Positions 36,201 through 43,745 of a stretch of DNA of 64,000 nucleotides are shown here, in pieces. This DNA is from Norana najaformis. Taxonomy: Eukaryota > Annelida > Clitellata > Crassiclitellata > Hormogastridae. The stretch spans positions 21,273,389 through 21,337,388 of the forward strand of contig OZ029916.1 in NCBI GenBank assembly GCA_964023275.1, in the 5' to 3' direction. Every line of letters starts with the position of its first letter. The first letter of the stretch is position 1. Made by a program: the position numbers and the translations under genes. Under the pieces are notes generated by a model. It had not been told where the DNA came from. It saw nothing but the letters and a program-made list of their open reading frames with translations, and ran no database searches.

Positions 36201-37339
36201 TCGGTGCAGATTTTCGAGCCTTAAAAACACGCTATCTGCAAGTTTATGTAAGTTTATTACTTACTTCCACCCATAACAGTTTCTTTTTGTGCTTTACCTA
36301 TCCACTTTTGTAAATCAGCTTCGTCTTTGAGTAGGCCTATTCGATTGACTTTATTGAAATGAAACAGTATTGGACTAAGTTTCACGTCGTTACCAATTAG
36401 GGAAGCAGTTTACTGGATGAGTTGATTTCTGGTATATGGCTGAAATTTGGTGATTCCTCTGTATCTGCTAAAGATTGCCTTAGATTACTTTCAGTCAACA
36501 TATTTTGCAGAGGTCAATCTCATATTTTTTTCATGTGACAAAAGCTGCCTTCTGGACACCATTTCTACCTCTCTTTTGAAAGAGTGCTTTGATGTCCTGG
36601 GTACAGCCATTACATCAATTAATTATCAATTTCTCAATGCATGAGGATTCATTCCCATCTCTTTTTGATCATGCTGTAGTTCACCTTATGCTCAAGAAAC
36701 CTCCTCTCGACCCAGACGACCTGTATAATTATAGTCTGATCTCAGGAGATGAATTTTGAAAAAGACTCAGAAAAATGTCAAGCTAGGCAAATTGGAGCTG
36801 TGAATTATAAAGGAAGAACGTGGAAAATTATTATAAACACCAAGCCAAGTTACACGCTCCAAATTCTCCTGCAGAACCAATGAAACAAATCAGCTTATGT
36901 GGATTTTACCGTGGCTTTAGTTAAGCTTCACAGACTTAGGCTGTGTGTAGTTTCACCAGCGTGACATCAGCTGATACCATGTGATTTACATTGGGTTGTC
37001 ATTAGATTAAATTTGATTATTTAGTATCTAAGCACTGTATTTATGTTTAGGCTTAACAGTATGTTTGGAGATCAGGAGTGTCACTAAAACTCATTGTAAT
37101 TAAACTGTTGGATAAAATTATGTTCTTTTACATGTGTGGCACTATTTCCTCTATAGAATTTGGATGTCTGGGCGACAGTTTTGGCCATTACTTACCTTGA
37201 AGTAAAGTTTGCTAATGAGCGAGACGAATGGGAGATGGTGGAAACAAAAGCGAGGCAGTGGCTCAGTCTTCAGGATCGAGAGGGGCTTTCAATTGACGAT
37301 CTCCTGCAGAAGGCAAAAGCTGTCATTGGCATAAAGTAG
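18089..37339 (+). CDS. VWA5A: VWA5A-like protein (VIT + von Willebrand A domains), 15 visible exons
   Basis: Joining 15 exons with matching phases gives about 774 residues plus a missing short N-terminus; human VWA5A is 786 aa. Order: VIT domain (residues ~1-120 of the visible part; 'VPLKSVNIDVRIEGFIADV', 'NPRYNPSEQ'); VWA domain (~262-430) with a complete MIDAS: D270-x-S272-x-S274 in 'DRSGSM', T342 in 'LGGTEI', D369 in 'LLTDGE'; 'FSFGIGEGAST'; a Ser-rich linker (~604-646); and the VWA5-type C-terminal region ('DLVALQTFSGQW', then 'VWATVLAITYLE'). VIT/VWA proteins of this family are intracellular and poorly characterised; the intact MIDAS implies metal-dependent ligand binding. Exons are listed separately. 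One intron (28209-28390) appears to use a GC donor. No canonical AATAAA was seen just past the stop at 37337-37339. Family assignment is secure; 1:1 orthology is inference. Confidence 0.9.
18484..18672 (-). mobile_element. SINE-A family copy in VWA5A intron
   Basis: Reverse-orientation copy with the CTGTAGAAATC, GAATAAGCTGGTCC, TTGGATCTTGACCTGGA and CTGTCTCTGTGCCTGACT blocks. It lies in the intron between visible exons 1 and 2. Confidence 0.7.
19119..19347 (+). CDS. VWA5A: VWA5A-like exon 2: VIT domain
   Basis: Acceptor TTCTTACAG|GCC and donor CAGT|GTAAGC. Phase 0 in, phase 1 out. Encodes 'DIFSCLVGNLPPDAEAVIKF' and ends in 'LNPRYNPSEQ', both hallmark VIT segments. Confidence 0.92.
19348..20034. 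other. Intronic, nothing recognised
   Basis: Short GTCAGTCAGT-type simple sequence near 19415-19445; otherwise no features. Confidence 0.4.
20035..20180 (+). mobile_element. SINE-A family copy (truncated)
   Basis: Carries CAGTTTATTCAC, GCGCTCAGTCAAACAAAATT, AGTCAAGATCCAAGGGTCAG and GGTATTTGG in the family order; the 5' CTACAGCGCCC block is missing. Confidence 0.6.
20695..20921. mobile_element. Long inverted-repeat (foldback/MITE-like) element
   Basis: A ~68-base left arm (20695-20762) and a matching right arm (20853-20921) are inverted copies with a few mismatches, around a ~90-base ATAATATGATGATAAT-rich centre. Arm termini read GCAATAACTAA... and ...TTAGTTATTGTA. It lies in the intron between visible exons 2 and 3. 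No transposase is encoded. The transcript would fold into a long hairpin. Confidence 0.7.
21715..22446 (+). pseudogene. Degenerate C-terminal part of a non-LTR retrotransposon ORF
   Basis: The + strand reads 'PCGLRLDDESMRTAVGLCF', stop, 'ANICEPHNCPC', stop, 'ALVDANNLHGLCFLGPGHIA', 'KEPPGLSRTDSKRPNGLTL', then 'HHFVSLAFEMHGPINNSG'. These follow the order of the conserved C-terminal module of a retroelement protein common in marine invertebrate genomes (L.C.PH.C.CGA.VDA.G.HG...H...ND...KEPSGL.R.DGKRPDG.T). Internal stops (about 21826 and 21866) show it is dead. More decayed material probably extends left to about 21050, interrupted near 21650-21700 by a short-repeat tail (GCGCTTTATAAAT). It sits inside a VWA5A-like intron, same strand. 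The module's function is not known to me. Confidence 0.75.
22605..22774 (+). CDS. VWA5A: VWA5A-like exon 3
   Basis: Acceptor TGCTGTAG|CT and donor CAG|GTAAGT. Phase 1 in, phase 0 out. Encodes 'YVPKGGEQPYKFEIRATI', the region linking the VIT and VWA domains. Confidence 0.9.
22857..22884. repeat. (TATG)n microsatellite
   Basis: About seven TATG units in the intron between visible exons 3 and 4. Confidence 0.9.
23392..23500 (+). CDS. VWA5A: VWA5A-like exon 4
   Basis: Acceptor GGTTTAAG|GTG and donor AAAG|GTTTGC (a weak donor). Phase 0 in, phase 1 out. Encodes 'VTLAKPFVADHDLTLDVSF', matching the human segment between the VIT domain and the VWA core. Confidence 0.85.
23501..25349. other. Intronic; no gene
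   Basis: AT-rich intron. A possible short-repeat remnant containing TTATTAAGCGCC lies near 23860. No coding sequence recognised. Confidence 0.4.
25350..26225 (-). pseudogene. LINE RNase H domain and C-terminus, frameshifted
   Basis: On the minus strand, from about 26225 leftward: 'GIYTDGSKAGYVAAAAFAI' (first catalytic Asp), 'VYSAELTAIVEGIKWI' (catalytic Glu), 'FVIFSDLLSVLTHL' (catalytic Asp). After a frame change near 25930-25945 come 'LVWIPSHINISGNEIVDNLA' (His and last Asp) and, in another frame from about 25616, 'GHVNLNNRLFSLKLHPTGQC', 'DMC', 'HLLLYC' (a zinc-knuckle-like tail). This is the RNase H plus C-terminal order of Jockey/I-type LINEs. Two frameshifts make it non-functional. It lies antisense in a VWA5A-like intron. 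Confidence 0.85.
26330..26450 (-). repeat. Possible tRNA-like SINE fragment
   Basis: On the minus strand GGGGTGGCTGAGCG (A-box-like) is followed within ~20 bases by CTGGGTTCAAACCTG (B-box-like). The spacing is shorter than in a tRNA, so this is a deleted head or a chance match. Confidence 0.25.
26813..26917 (+). CDS. VWA5A: VWA5A-like exon 5: VWA domain start, first MIDAS residues
   Basis: Acceptor TGGTTTTAG|AT and donor TCTG|GTGAGA. Phase 1 in, phase 1 out. Encodes 'VVMLNFFPELKDADYTNKHE' then 'FIFVVDRS', giving D270 and S272 of the MIDAS. Confidence 0.93.
27213..27285 (+). repeat. LINE 3'-tail-like repeat copy
   Basis: TGATATCTTGTGCATTAATG followed by AGCACTGTAGAAGTCATTAG resembles the 2858-2930 and 35420-35490 copies. 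Confidence 0.4.
27421..27547 (+). CDS. VWA5A: VWA5A-like exon 6: VWA domain
   Basis: Acceptor ACTACCACAG|GA and donor CAAGA|GTAAGT. Phase 1 in, phase 2 out. Completes 'DRSGSM' and encodes 'KGAKETLLLFLKSLPPGCYF' then 'NVVGFGSDFEVLF', the first VWA helix and next strand. Confidence 0.93.
28064..28208 (+). CDS. VWA5A: VWA5A-like exon 7: VWA domain, GC donor
   Basis: Acceptor TTTTTCTTCCAG|AG. Encodes 'MMEANLGGTEILEPLKHIYG' with MIDAS T342. The best 3' end is CGAGAG|GCACTC, a GC donor: joining there to 28391 keeps the frame and aligns gap-free with the human segment before 'TDGE'. The only nearby in-frame GT alternative (ATT|GTTTCA, about 28226) would insert six residues. Confidence 0.85.
28391..28470 (+). 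CDS. VWA5A: VWA5A-like exon 8: VWA domain, third MIDAS motif
   Basis: Acceptor TTGTTTCCAG|ATT and donor CAAG|GTATGA. Phase 0 in, phase 2 out. Encodes 'ILLLTDGEVMNTQAVIDLV' with D369. Confidence 0.93.
28680..29080. repeat. Interspersed ATC/CATCAT-rich intronic tract
   Basis: Repeated but imperfect CATCAT/ATCATT triplets. On the minus strand they create an Asp-rich open frame that I regard as spurious. Confidence 0.7.
29144..29258 (+). CDS. VWA5A: VWA5A-like exon 9: end of VWA domain
   Basis: Acceptor GTTTTCAAG|A and donor CTT|GTAGGT. Phase 2 in, phase 0 out. Encodes 'VFSFGIGEGASTTLIKGVAR', highly conserved in VWA5A. Confidence 0.92.
29259..29768. other. Intronic, nothing recognised
   Basis: No repeat or coding signature seen. 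Confidence 0.4.
29769..29933 (+). CDS. VWA5A: VWA5A-like exon 10
   Basis: Acceptor GGATTTAAG|GTG and donor GATAAG|GTACAT. Phase 0 both ends. Encodes 'VVKTLKAAMQLAVTDLHLDW' and 'PVFAGERLIIYAM', matching the post-VWA region of human VWA5A. Confidence 0.92.
30188..30356 (+). CDS. VWA5A: VWA5A-like exon 11
   Basis: Acceptor TTTTAACACAG|GCG and donor GAAAG|GTAAGA. Phase 0 in, phase 1 out. Ends in 'PIHRLAAKAQIKQLQDAGK'; 'IHRLAAK' is a family signature. Confidence 0.93.
30770..30850 (-). repeat. G-run repeat 'GGGGGTTATTGGCC' type, copy 1
   Basis: Minus-strand GGGGGTTATTGGCCAAGACG with later GGGGTATTTTCCTAGGGGA recalls the + strand at about 32338-32385 (GGGGGTTACTGACGAGGGGG then TGTCCAGGGA). Both lie in the same intron, in opposite orientation. 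Confidence 0.35.
30851..32330. other. Intronic, nothing recognised
   Basis: AT-rich intron with no coding or repeat signature I can name. Confidence 0.4.
32331..32410 (+). repeat. G-run repeat, copy 2
   Basis: Related to 30770-30850 in inverted orientation by the GGGGGTTA(T/C)TG...GGGG layout. Confidence 0.35.
32585..32778 (+). CDS. VWA5A: VWA5A-like exon 12
   Basis: Acceptor TTTTGGGCAG|AT. Encodes 'DKNKMSIVLLSTAANIISCH' and 'TSMVGVDKN', the counterpart of human 'LSLESGVISSFTAFIAIN'. The donor is AAG|GTAAAG (end 32778) or, two codons later, AAG|GTAATG (end 32784); both keep phase 0. Confidence 0.88.
32785..33683. other. Intronic; short (GAT)n tract
   Basis: A GATGATGATG run lies at about 33474-33500. 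Nothing else recognised. Confidence 0.45.
33684..33810 (+). CDS. VWA5A: VWA5A-like exon 13: Ser-rich linker
   Basis: Acceptor TTATTTGTCCTAG|AAA and donor GATA|GTATCT. Phase 0 in, phase 1 out, fitting both neighbours. Encodes 'KKSAGFGIARSSGSSAQAYR' then 'ISAFLSSFDSATRCDDYD', at the position of the variable linker in VWA5A. Called by phase, splice sites and position rather than sequence conservation. Confidence 0.65.
33811..35396. other. Intronic, nothing recognised
   Basis: No coding or repeat signature seen before the LINE-tail copy at 35403. Confidence 0.4.
35403..35490 (+). repeat. LINE 3'-tail-like repeat just upstream of exon 14
   Basis: GACCATTGATTGGTGCCTTG and the following ~45 bases match 2858-2930. 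The copy happens to be open in the frame of exon 14. Confidence 0.5.
35518..35720 (+). CDS. VWA5A: VWA5A-like exon 14: C-terminal region
   Basis: Acceptor TTGGTGCAG|CT (phase 1, fits exon 13) and donor ATAAAG|GTACTT (phase 0 out). Encodes 'NYMDLVALQTFSGQWMLNAE', the conserved VWA5 C-terminal motif. The frame stays open back to an alternative acceptor CTGCAG|TAT at 35397. Confidence 0.88.
36537..36765 (+). pseudogene. LINE reverse transcriptase fragment (CR1-like)
   Basis: Encodes 'CLLDTISTSLLKECFDVLGT' and 'AITSINYQFLNA' then, after a frame shift near 36640, 'SFPSLFDHAVVHLMLKKPPL' and 'DPDDLYNYSLIS'. This matches the start of CR1-type reverse transcriptase domains (LDP.P.SLLKE...SFP..FK.A.V.PLLKKP.LD...NYRPIS). 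It stops soon after. It lies in the last VWA5A-like intron, same strand. Confidence 0.75.
37157..37339 (+). CDS. VWA5A: VWA5A-like exon 15: C-terminus and stop
   Basis: Acceptor TTTCCTCTATAG|AAT. Phase 0. Encodes 'NLDVWATVLAITYLEVKFAN' and ends 'QKAKAVIGIK', stop TAG at 37337-37339. Counterpart of human 'GWATILAVIWL'. Confidence 0.93.
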   Translation, partial: NLDVWATVLAITYLEVKFANERDEWEMVETKARQWLSLQDREGLSIDDLLQKAKAVIGIK

Positions 37340-38164
37340 AACGCCGTCTGCACAGTTAATACTGCTTGTGACATACATTTCTGCCGTTTTAAATGGTTTA
37401 CCAAGCAGGTATTTTAGTTGCTAAAGATTTTGCTTCTTTATTTGCTTCAAAGAATGCTTTTTATAGGCTTAAATACCCCGATGTTATGGATGGTGTAGTT
37501 ATAAAGTATAGGGCTTGATGTCTTCAAAATATCTGATTGTAATTGAATCACATCTTAGGTTTCTTTTGTAATCAATTGTTATATCTAACTTATATTTGAC
37601 ACAGTAACTTCGATTCTCTCTGCATATAATTGTCCTTGTTTGTCAATTGTAGTAGTCTCTTATTGTTAAACCTAAGTTAATTAGTGGAGAATTATTTCAT
37701 TTAGCATATCAACAGGCAGAGAAAGAATGAGAAAAAGAAACCGATAACGAAAGCATAGCAGAAACCAATTTATACATAGTTTAATTATGATTAAGGGTTT
37801 CAGGGAAAAAATTAACCAAAAGTTGAATTAACGTGACCAAACCCTGCAGACAGGCTTTTTAAACAGAATATAACCGACAAACGTAGATGAAATTACAAGA
37901 GTTTAGGCGTAATTATTTGTTGATTTACGTTTTCTTGTAGCATTGCAAAACTTTAGTATACTGTGATTGATTAGATAATTGGTAGGCCTATTTTGTGTTG
38001 TTAAACGGATATTGTTAACTCGTCATCATTGATGTTGCATTGATGTTTAGTGTATTTAACATTGCTGAACACTTCGAGCTAGAGCTTCCGTTAATGTTGA
38101 GTTTAATTGTGCAGAATAATTCTGTAATTATATGTAGTCTATTTCAATGAGAACTAAATCTCAA
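37340..38164. other. 3' flank of VWA5A-like gene
   Basis: Presumed 3' UTR and intergenic DNA. No canonical AATAAA was found close to the stop. Confidence 0.4.
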
Positions 38165-38290
38165 GCTTATAATAGTCCGTAAACTGGAACCTAAATTAGC
38201 TCATACAAATGAGCACCTCTGCTGACGGATTTCACCCGATAAAGTTAGTTTTAAATCAGTATGGTTGAGACTATATTGACGGTTGCCATA
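38165..38290 (+). repeat. Dispersed SINE-body repeat (copy 3, decayed)
   Basis: AGTCCGTAAACTGGAACCTA, ACAAATGAGCA, TTTCACCCGATAAA and GGTTGAGACTATA follow the block order of 14465-14590. Confidence 0.5.
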
Positions 38291-38460
38291 GACATTCTTG
38301 CATACACTTACACAATACGTCAAATGCTTAATTGCATTGGTATATTTACTGAATTTTGTATTGGTAGATTTTGCTTATGATGGAAAAATATCACAGTTCT
38401 CTAAAGAACTACACTATATGCAGAAGACTAAAATAGGATCCTTAAAATATGGGGATGCAT

Positions 38461-38674
38461 AAAGTTGTGAATAATCTAGAAAACCAGGAAAGATCATCAA
38501 AATGCTAGGAAACCAAAAAGTCGTAAAAATCCAGAGAAACAAAAGAAGTTGATGAGAAATCGAGGACAATTTAAGAAACCATTAAAAACTTCAAAGAAAC
38601 CTAAAAAGTTGATAAAATTCTAGGACACTAAAAAATCATGAGATCTCGAAGACTAAAAGAGAGTCGTAGAAACG
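38461..38674 (+). repeat. Degenerate ~30-bp purine-rich tandem array
   Basis: About seven diverged units with a loose pattern GAAACC-AAAAAGT-GT(A/T)-A-AAATC-AG-A. Runs like GAAACCAAAAAGTCGTAAAA and GAAACCTAAAAAGTTGATAA recur at ~30-base intervals. A similar shorter patch is near 51260-51305. Confidence 0.6.
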
Positions 38675-39345
38675 TTTTCATCTTGCGAAATTACCAGCAG
38701 AGAAAAATTGGCGAAGTTAAGTAAAGCCTTGCTTAGGCCTACTTGGTCCCGTTGTTAGCTTTTGGATGCGCCAGTTTCTTGGACTCCGGCAACGTCGTCT
38801 TTGTCGGACATCAGAGTAGTTCAAAATACATCAGCCATACTCAGTCGCTTCTAGTCTGTTCCGTGAAATTCGTGGCCCGTCTGAATTCTCCTGGCTGCTT
38901 CGATCTATATCCGAGAGACTGCATTGCTTTCCTGTCGAAGACAGGTTTAGATTCACTATCATTCCATAGTGAGTGCACCCCGGAATACACCAGCGATATT
39001 CCTGGTCGAAGATCAGTGTACTGGTTCAGCTTCTACCTCACAAAGTTTCAAGCTCATCATGCTTTACTGTGCATTGGACCATTCTAGAATCATGTTTCAC
39101 AAGCGATCCGCCAGCTAGAGCTCAAGAAACAATTTTATCTTAGGTTACGCTTTTAGATTGGCTTATAAGCTGTAGTCCTGTTTCAGAGCATTTGGGTGGG
39201 ACGCGTTACAGAAGTATCCGGATATGTAGCCTGTGAGATGAGCCTGTACAATGAGCATGCACTAATGTGTGCTATATTAATAAGCTTACCCTACTTACCA
39301 TTATCGCGCATCGTGTGCTTTTCTGTAAGCTTTTATTATTGACCG
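38675..39345. other. No gene established; one open frame 38743-39087 (+)
   Basis: A 114-codon frame without ATG (starts TTG at 38743, stop TAG at 39085-39087) is somewhat GC-richer than its surroundings. I do not recognise it and see no convincing splice sites. Confidence 0.3.
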
Positions 39346-39497
39346 CTAACGTCTCCACATTCATCAAGTAAGGCCTGACGCCCAAGTACTGATGCAGATA
39401 GCAAGATAATATCATCAGCATGCATCATGCAACTATTCCAACACTTATTGATACGATAACCTAAGCCTGCTTCTCTGTTATTACTGCTTGCAACCAA
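39346..39497 (-). pseudogene. LINE reverse transcriptase fragment with HADD active site
   Basis: On the minus strand: 'REAGLGYRINKCWNSCMMHA' followed by 'DDIILLSASVLGRQALLDE'. The 'MHADDIILLSAS' segment is the YADD-box region of LINE reverse transcriptases (Y replaced by H). The frame ends at both sides after about 50 codons, so it is a fragment. Confidence 0.7.
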
Positions 39498-41239
39498 CAT
39501 TTATGTCGAGTTTAGCGGGTTTCCAAACAAGTAACTGAGTTTCTAAAGATTGCGTTTCTTATTTTGCGTCAAAGAATGTTCTGTAAATACTGAACTACCT
39601 TCTTGTCATGGCTGGTGGAGGCCAAGAAGTCGTAGCGATCTAGGAAGATCCCAAAAAACGGATATCTATGCCTACCCAAGATGTTTATCTTAGCAAAACT
39701 TTACACTGGTGATTGTAAAAATGTCCGCAACGACTCGGTGGAATTGATTGCATTCCGAAGATAGATTTCTAAGTTTATGAAATTTATTCCTGAAGAATTT
39801 GTTGACGCAGATTCGGATTTCTATTCATTTTAGTACTGTGTAATACCTATCACCCTGCCTTAGTGATGCTTTTTCGTTGAAAGGAAGCGACTAAAAAATG
39901 TAAATAATTTCTTCTTCTGTAGCCTTTTCCGGTTTAGTCGATATCGTGTCGCTCAACTTGCGCTTAAGCGGATGAAGGGTTAAAACTGCTTTGAAAGTCT
40001 TCGTGATAAACGATTGAAAGCATACTACATATAAGCTTAGTTTCACTAGCCCAATGCTAGGCCAATAAAGAGGCAACTGCGGGAAGATTTCGGCTATTAC
40101 ACGATCATCTGCAAACCTGTCCACTGAAGTTAGTAAAGCCAAGTCCTTGGTCTGTTGTCTGGTATGAAATGAAGGGCTGGAGTTGCTGGGGGATTGAAGG
40201 AGGTGCGATTCCCTTAGGGCAAAAGTAAAACCCCTCCGTCGTTATGAAAACATCGGTCATGTTCACATTCTAGAGTGAAGCTGCAAGCAGCCGATTGGAG
40301 ACCGCCAGAGTAGTGCTTTTAATTTTTTGTTTCATTATGCTCAGTATAACTTTTCAGCAAAAGCTGGAATCAATGTAAAGTTCTGTTGGGCTTCAGAATC
40401 TACAGTTATTACCTACATAAAACAGTTGGCAACGGGGATCGATTTTCAGGGCTTTTGGCCAAGTTTTGGGAAGTTCAACCACAGGTGAAAAGTCGTGCTG
40501 TCCAGAGCCGTCGCTAGAGTGTTTTATGCCGTAGATGAAATTTCTACCTGGCGCTCCTATCCCTTAACTTAAAAATCGGATACATTACGGCAGATTTCGC
40601 CTATTAATAAAACTTTAGCATCTGCGCTTTACATAGGCAGTCTATGAAAATAATCTAACAAATAATCAATTCTGCAGTAACAGTGTACTTCTGTATAGTT
40701 TTACACATCGCAGTTTGCTCAGTAATGAAAGTGTTTATGGTATGCGCAGTCGTATTTGAATCGCGTTAATTTCTAGTAGCTAGTAGTAGGCCTAATTTAG
40801 AAACTTATTTTCCGCGCTTTCTGTTTAGCAAATGCAGAACAAGTTCTTTTAAGTTAATGTTAATGTTTTGTTTATGTGGTTGATAATTCATGGTCTCTCC
40901 TGTAGCCTGGATCGTTCACAGATGTAATTTCATCAATCTGAGCCTGGATAAGCTTCAGTCACCACTGGCTAAAGAAGAAAGCAGAGTCAAGAGGATTTTG
41001 AGAGCAATGCCGCAGAAGAGAAAGTACGCTTCATCTGACTATTTGTCAGCTTATTGTTCAATATTTGAAGTTCAGTACAACTTGTAGAGACTCACATTGT
41101 GTAACACGTCTTGTAGTGGTCTACGGTTCACTGCGCAGATCAAATGCGTCAGTATCTTTGGAGTCGCCATGTTGCAAAGCTTGCTCCCGGTTCAAACAAT
41201 GTTTAATTGTTTCGGGTAAACGCCCATACGATTAACGTA
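39498..41239. other. No gene seen
   Basis: No family recognised. Contains one member (41014-41038) of an exact 25-bp duplication shared with 43152-43176. Confidence 0.35.
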
Positions 41240-41294
41240 CGCTTAGGCCTTCCATGGAGTTGGCTGTTTGCCAACTCCAGGAAAGGCCTAAGCG
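41240..41294. other. Strong short inverted repeat (hairpin)
   Basis: Arms 41240-41264 and 41270-41294 pair over 25 positions with 2 mismatches around a 5-base loop (TGTTT). The arm contains CTTAGGCCTTCCATGG; the other arm reads CCAGGAAAGGCCTAAG. Transcribed on either strand it would form a stable stem. Confidence 0.85.
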
Positions 41295-42834
41295 CTTCTT
41301 CAGCTGGCGCTGTATAACGATTACAATTACAACAGTGTCTATGGCTCAGTTCAGTCTGTCATCCGGATTGCAGGTGTAATGCTTTCGTATTGTTTTACTC
41401 ATTCATTTCAAAATTGTACCACCTAGTTCGCCTAGTGGGCGCGCCGGTTCCGATGTTACTCAATGTTGTTCGAACACTTAAAGCCGGTGGTGGCATTTAA
41501 CCCCTTTCTGAAAGCCTCCAGTTGTTTACCCCCAAATGGCCATATGACCATTTCAACAGGAATTTTCAGAAGATATGTTTTAACGGTTTTGGTGGCCGTT
41601 CTCCGCCCCGGACCCCGCTGCGGATCTTAGCGAATGGCTAAATATATAAAACCATGACACTCTTGAGTGCAAAGTTCATGCCGATGAGTGTCGATTTTAA
41701 ACCTCTGACACCTTCAGCTGTTTACGCACGAAAGTAACGTTTCCAAGAGAAATATATAAAATACGCTGAAAAAGTCAATTTTTCAATAGAAATCTTTAAA
41801 ATATACCTTCTGCATTCATTGGCACTTTTGGGCTTCACCAAGGGTCCATCCCGCTGGGGAGCTTACGACTCTCCCAAGACTTTCTAGTCGGAAAACTTTG
41901 GGTGCTTCGCGACCCTTCGGCCGCTGGCCTATTGCGCCCTGAAAATATTATAATTGAACACCCTAATGTCACCACTCTCCCAACCAAAATTTCACAAATC
42001 CAATCGTGATGACAAGAGCAGTCCAACTGACTGGTTTTAGTTATTTAATTGCTTCTCGTACCGAAGTAGGTGGACACCATTCGAAGCAGTCTTCATATAA
42101 TGACTGATTTCATTCAAGAGCCTTTAGTAAATCAAACACTAACAAATGCCTTCTTTCATATTTGACCAGAAATGCCAGTTGCCGCGTGGCCTCGTGCTTC
42201 GGTGTTAGACCATAGCGTGAGGCTTCCTCTACTTGTATACATGTCTGTGCTCACAGTTTAATGTGTTTCTAAAGACAGACGTTTAGCACTGGGTAGTAAT
42301 AGCTGAAAACTTCCGCGGACTTTGCGTATATATTTCTGTCGTCATAAGTTTCTTATGCAGGCACCACGGGTGATGAGAAGGCCATCTTCAGGTGGTGTCC
42401 GCGCAACTGGGACCTGCCTGTCTGTTAAATCGCCATGCATCGCCTATAGCTTAAAGTCGCTATAAACAATCTAGATTCTTGTTACGCGTCTTACTCTGCA
42501 GGAAGAAACGACACGAAACGCTTTTGGTCTCATCGATGCCCTCGGTCTGTAACAAACATTCTCAGATTTCTTTGTCATAAATAAAATCTCATACACGTAG
42601 CATTTTATAAGAATATAGCTATGGACCCCTTCCCGACTGATATCCTTTACCTTTAACTTGTCTGCCGCCTTCGTCGTTAATCTTTCCTCTGGCGACAGAT
42701 TGCTGGTTCTGACCCTCCATCGTCATGTAGAGAAGAGTAGGCCGGCGTCCAGTGCTGTTTCCTCCCCTTCGGCCAGACCATCTTGGCTCACCCTCTCTCA
42801 TCGGTGACCGGGTGGAACAGAAATCCATGAGCTC
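41295..42834. other. No gene seen
   Basis: Contains a short-repeat end (GGCGCTGTATAACGATTACA, about 41307-41326) and loosely repeated CCCGCTG-GGAGC-type segments (41610, 41850). No coding sequence recognised. Confidence 0.35.
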
Positions 42835-43050
42835 TGGTGCTCCTCTTCCTCCACCTACTTCTTCCTCCTCCTCTCGTTTCCTTCTCCTCTTTCTCTTTTT
42901 CCTCCTCTCATTCTTTCTCTTCCTCCTCTTCCACCCTCCCTTTCTTCTTCTCTTCCTCCTCCTCCATCTCCTCTTCCTTCTCCTTTTCTCCTCTTGCTGC
43001 TTCTGTTACTCCTTCTCTTTCTCCTCCTCTTATTCTTCTCGGCGTCCTCG
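42835..43050. repeat. Long pyrimidine (TTCCTCCTC) tract
   Basis: About 215 bases of nearly pure C/T on the + strand. The Ser/Leu/Phe-rich frames it opens are by-products of composition. Confidence 0.85.
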
Positions 43051-43640
43051 CCATCCTTATATTCACTGCTAATGGAACTCTGTCTTCGGCGAATCGAGAG
43101 GCTGCAGCAGAGTTGGAGGGATCATTAATAAGGGGATAAGGCTGCAGCCAAAGAAGAGAAAGTACGCTTCATCTGATAGGCAAGTTTGGCTGAGTCGACT
43201 AGGGGATCGCTTGAAAACTGATCGGCTAACTTTCCAGAACCAAGGTTTGCTCACTGGAGTTGCGAGAGAGAGAGATGGAGATCACAGATAAAACTGAGCT
43301 TTATAATTTACTTCAACTTGGTGAATGTTAATCTCAATTTACTGAAGTTGCAATGGTTTGTAAAGTACGATCATACATACATCTGTGTTTATCAGGACGA
43401 TCGCTACAGTTTTGTCACATTTTGCCTCACGGCTGCCCCTATCTAGTATGTAACAGATTCGAGTTGAAGTTTTTACGGCGTTTTGAAGAAATGCTTTGGC
43501 AAGAGATTTTTCGATATGTTTGAGGGTTCGAAGTTTACTTAGCGAATATACGTTGTGATCACCATATCTAACCGAAGAAGCTAAACATTGGATTCCTCAA
43601 GAATGGAGCGATCAACTACAGGTAGACATAAATACATTCA
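43051..43640. other. No gene established
   Basis: Holds the second member (43152-43176) of the 25-bp duplication and an open frame around it ending at about 43288. No family recognised. Confidence 0.3.
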
Positions 43641-43745
43641 TTCATACATGCATACATACATACATTCATACATACATACATTCATACATACATAAATGCC
43701 TATATACATACTGTACATGCATACATACATTCATATATGCATAAA
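43640..43745. repeat. (CATA)n-rich microsatellite
   Basis: Imperfect CATA/CATTCATA repeats. Confidence 0.85.

Noticed and set aside
42752-43139. Ser/Leu-rich membrane-like proteins
   Set aside because: Frames through a nearly pure C/T tract; composition artefact.
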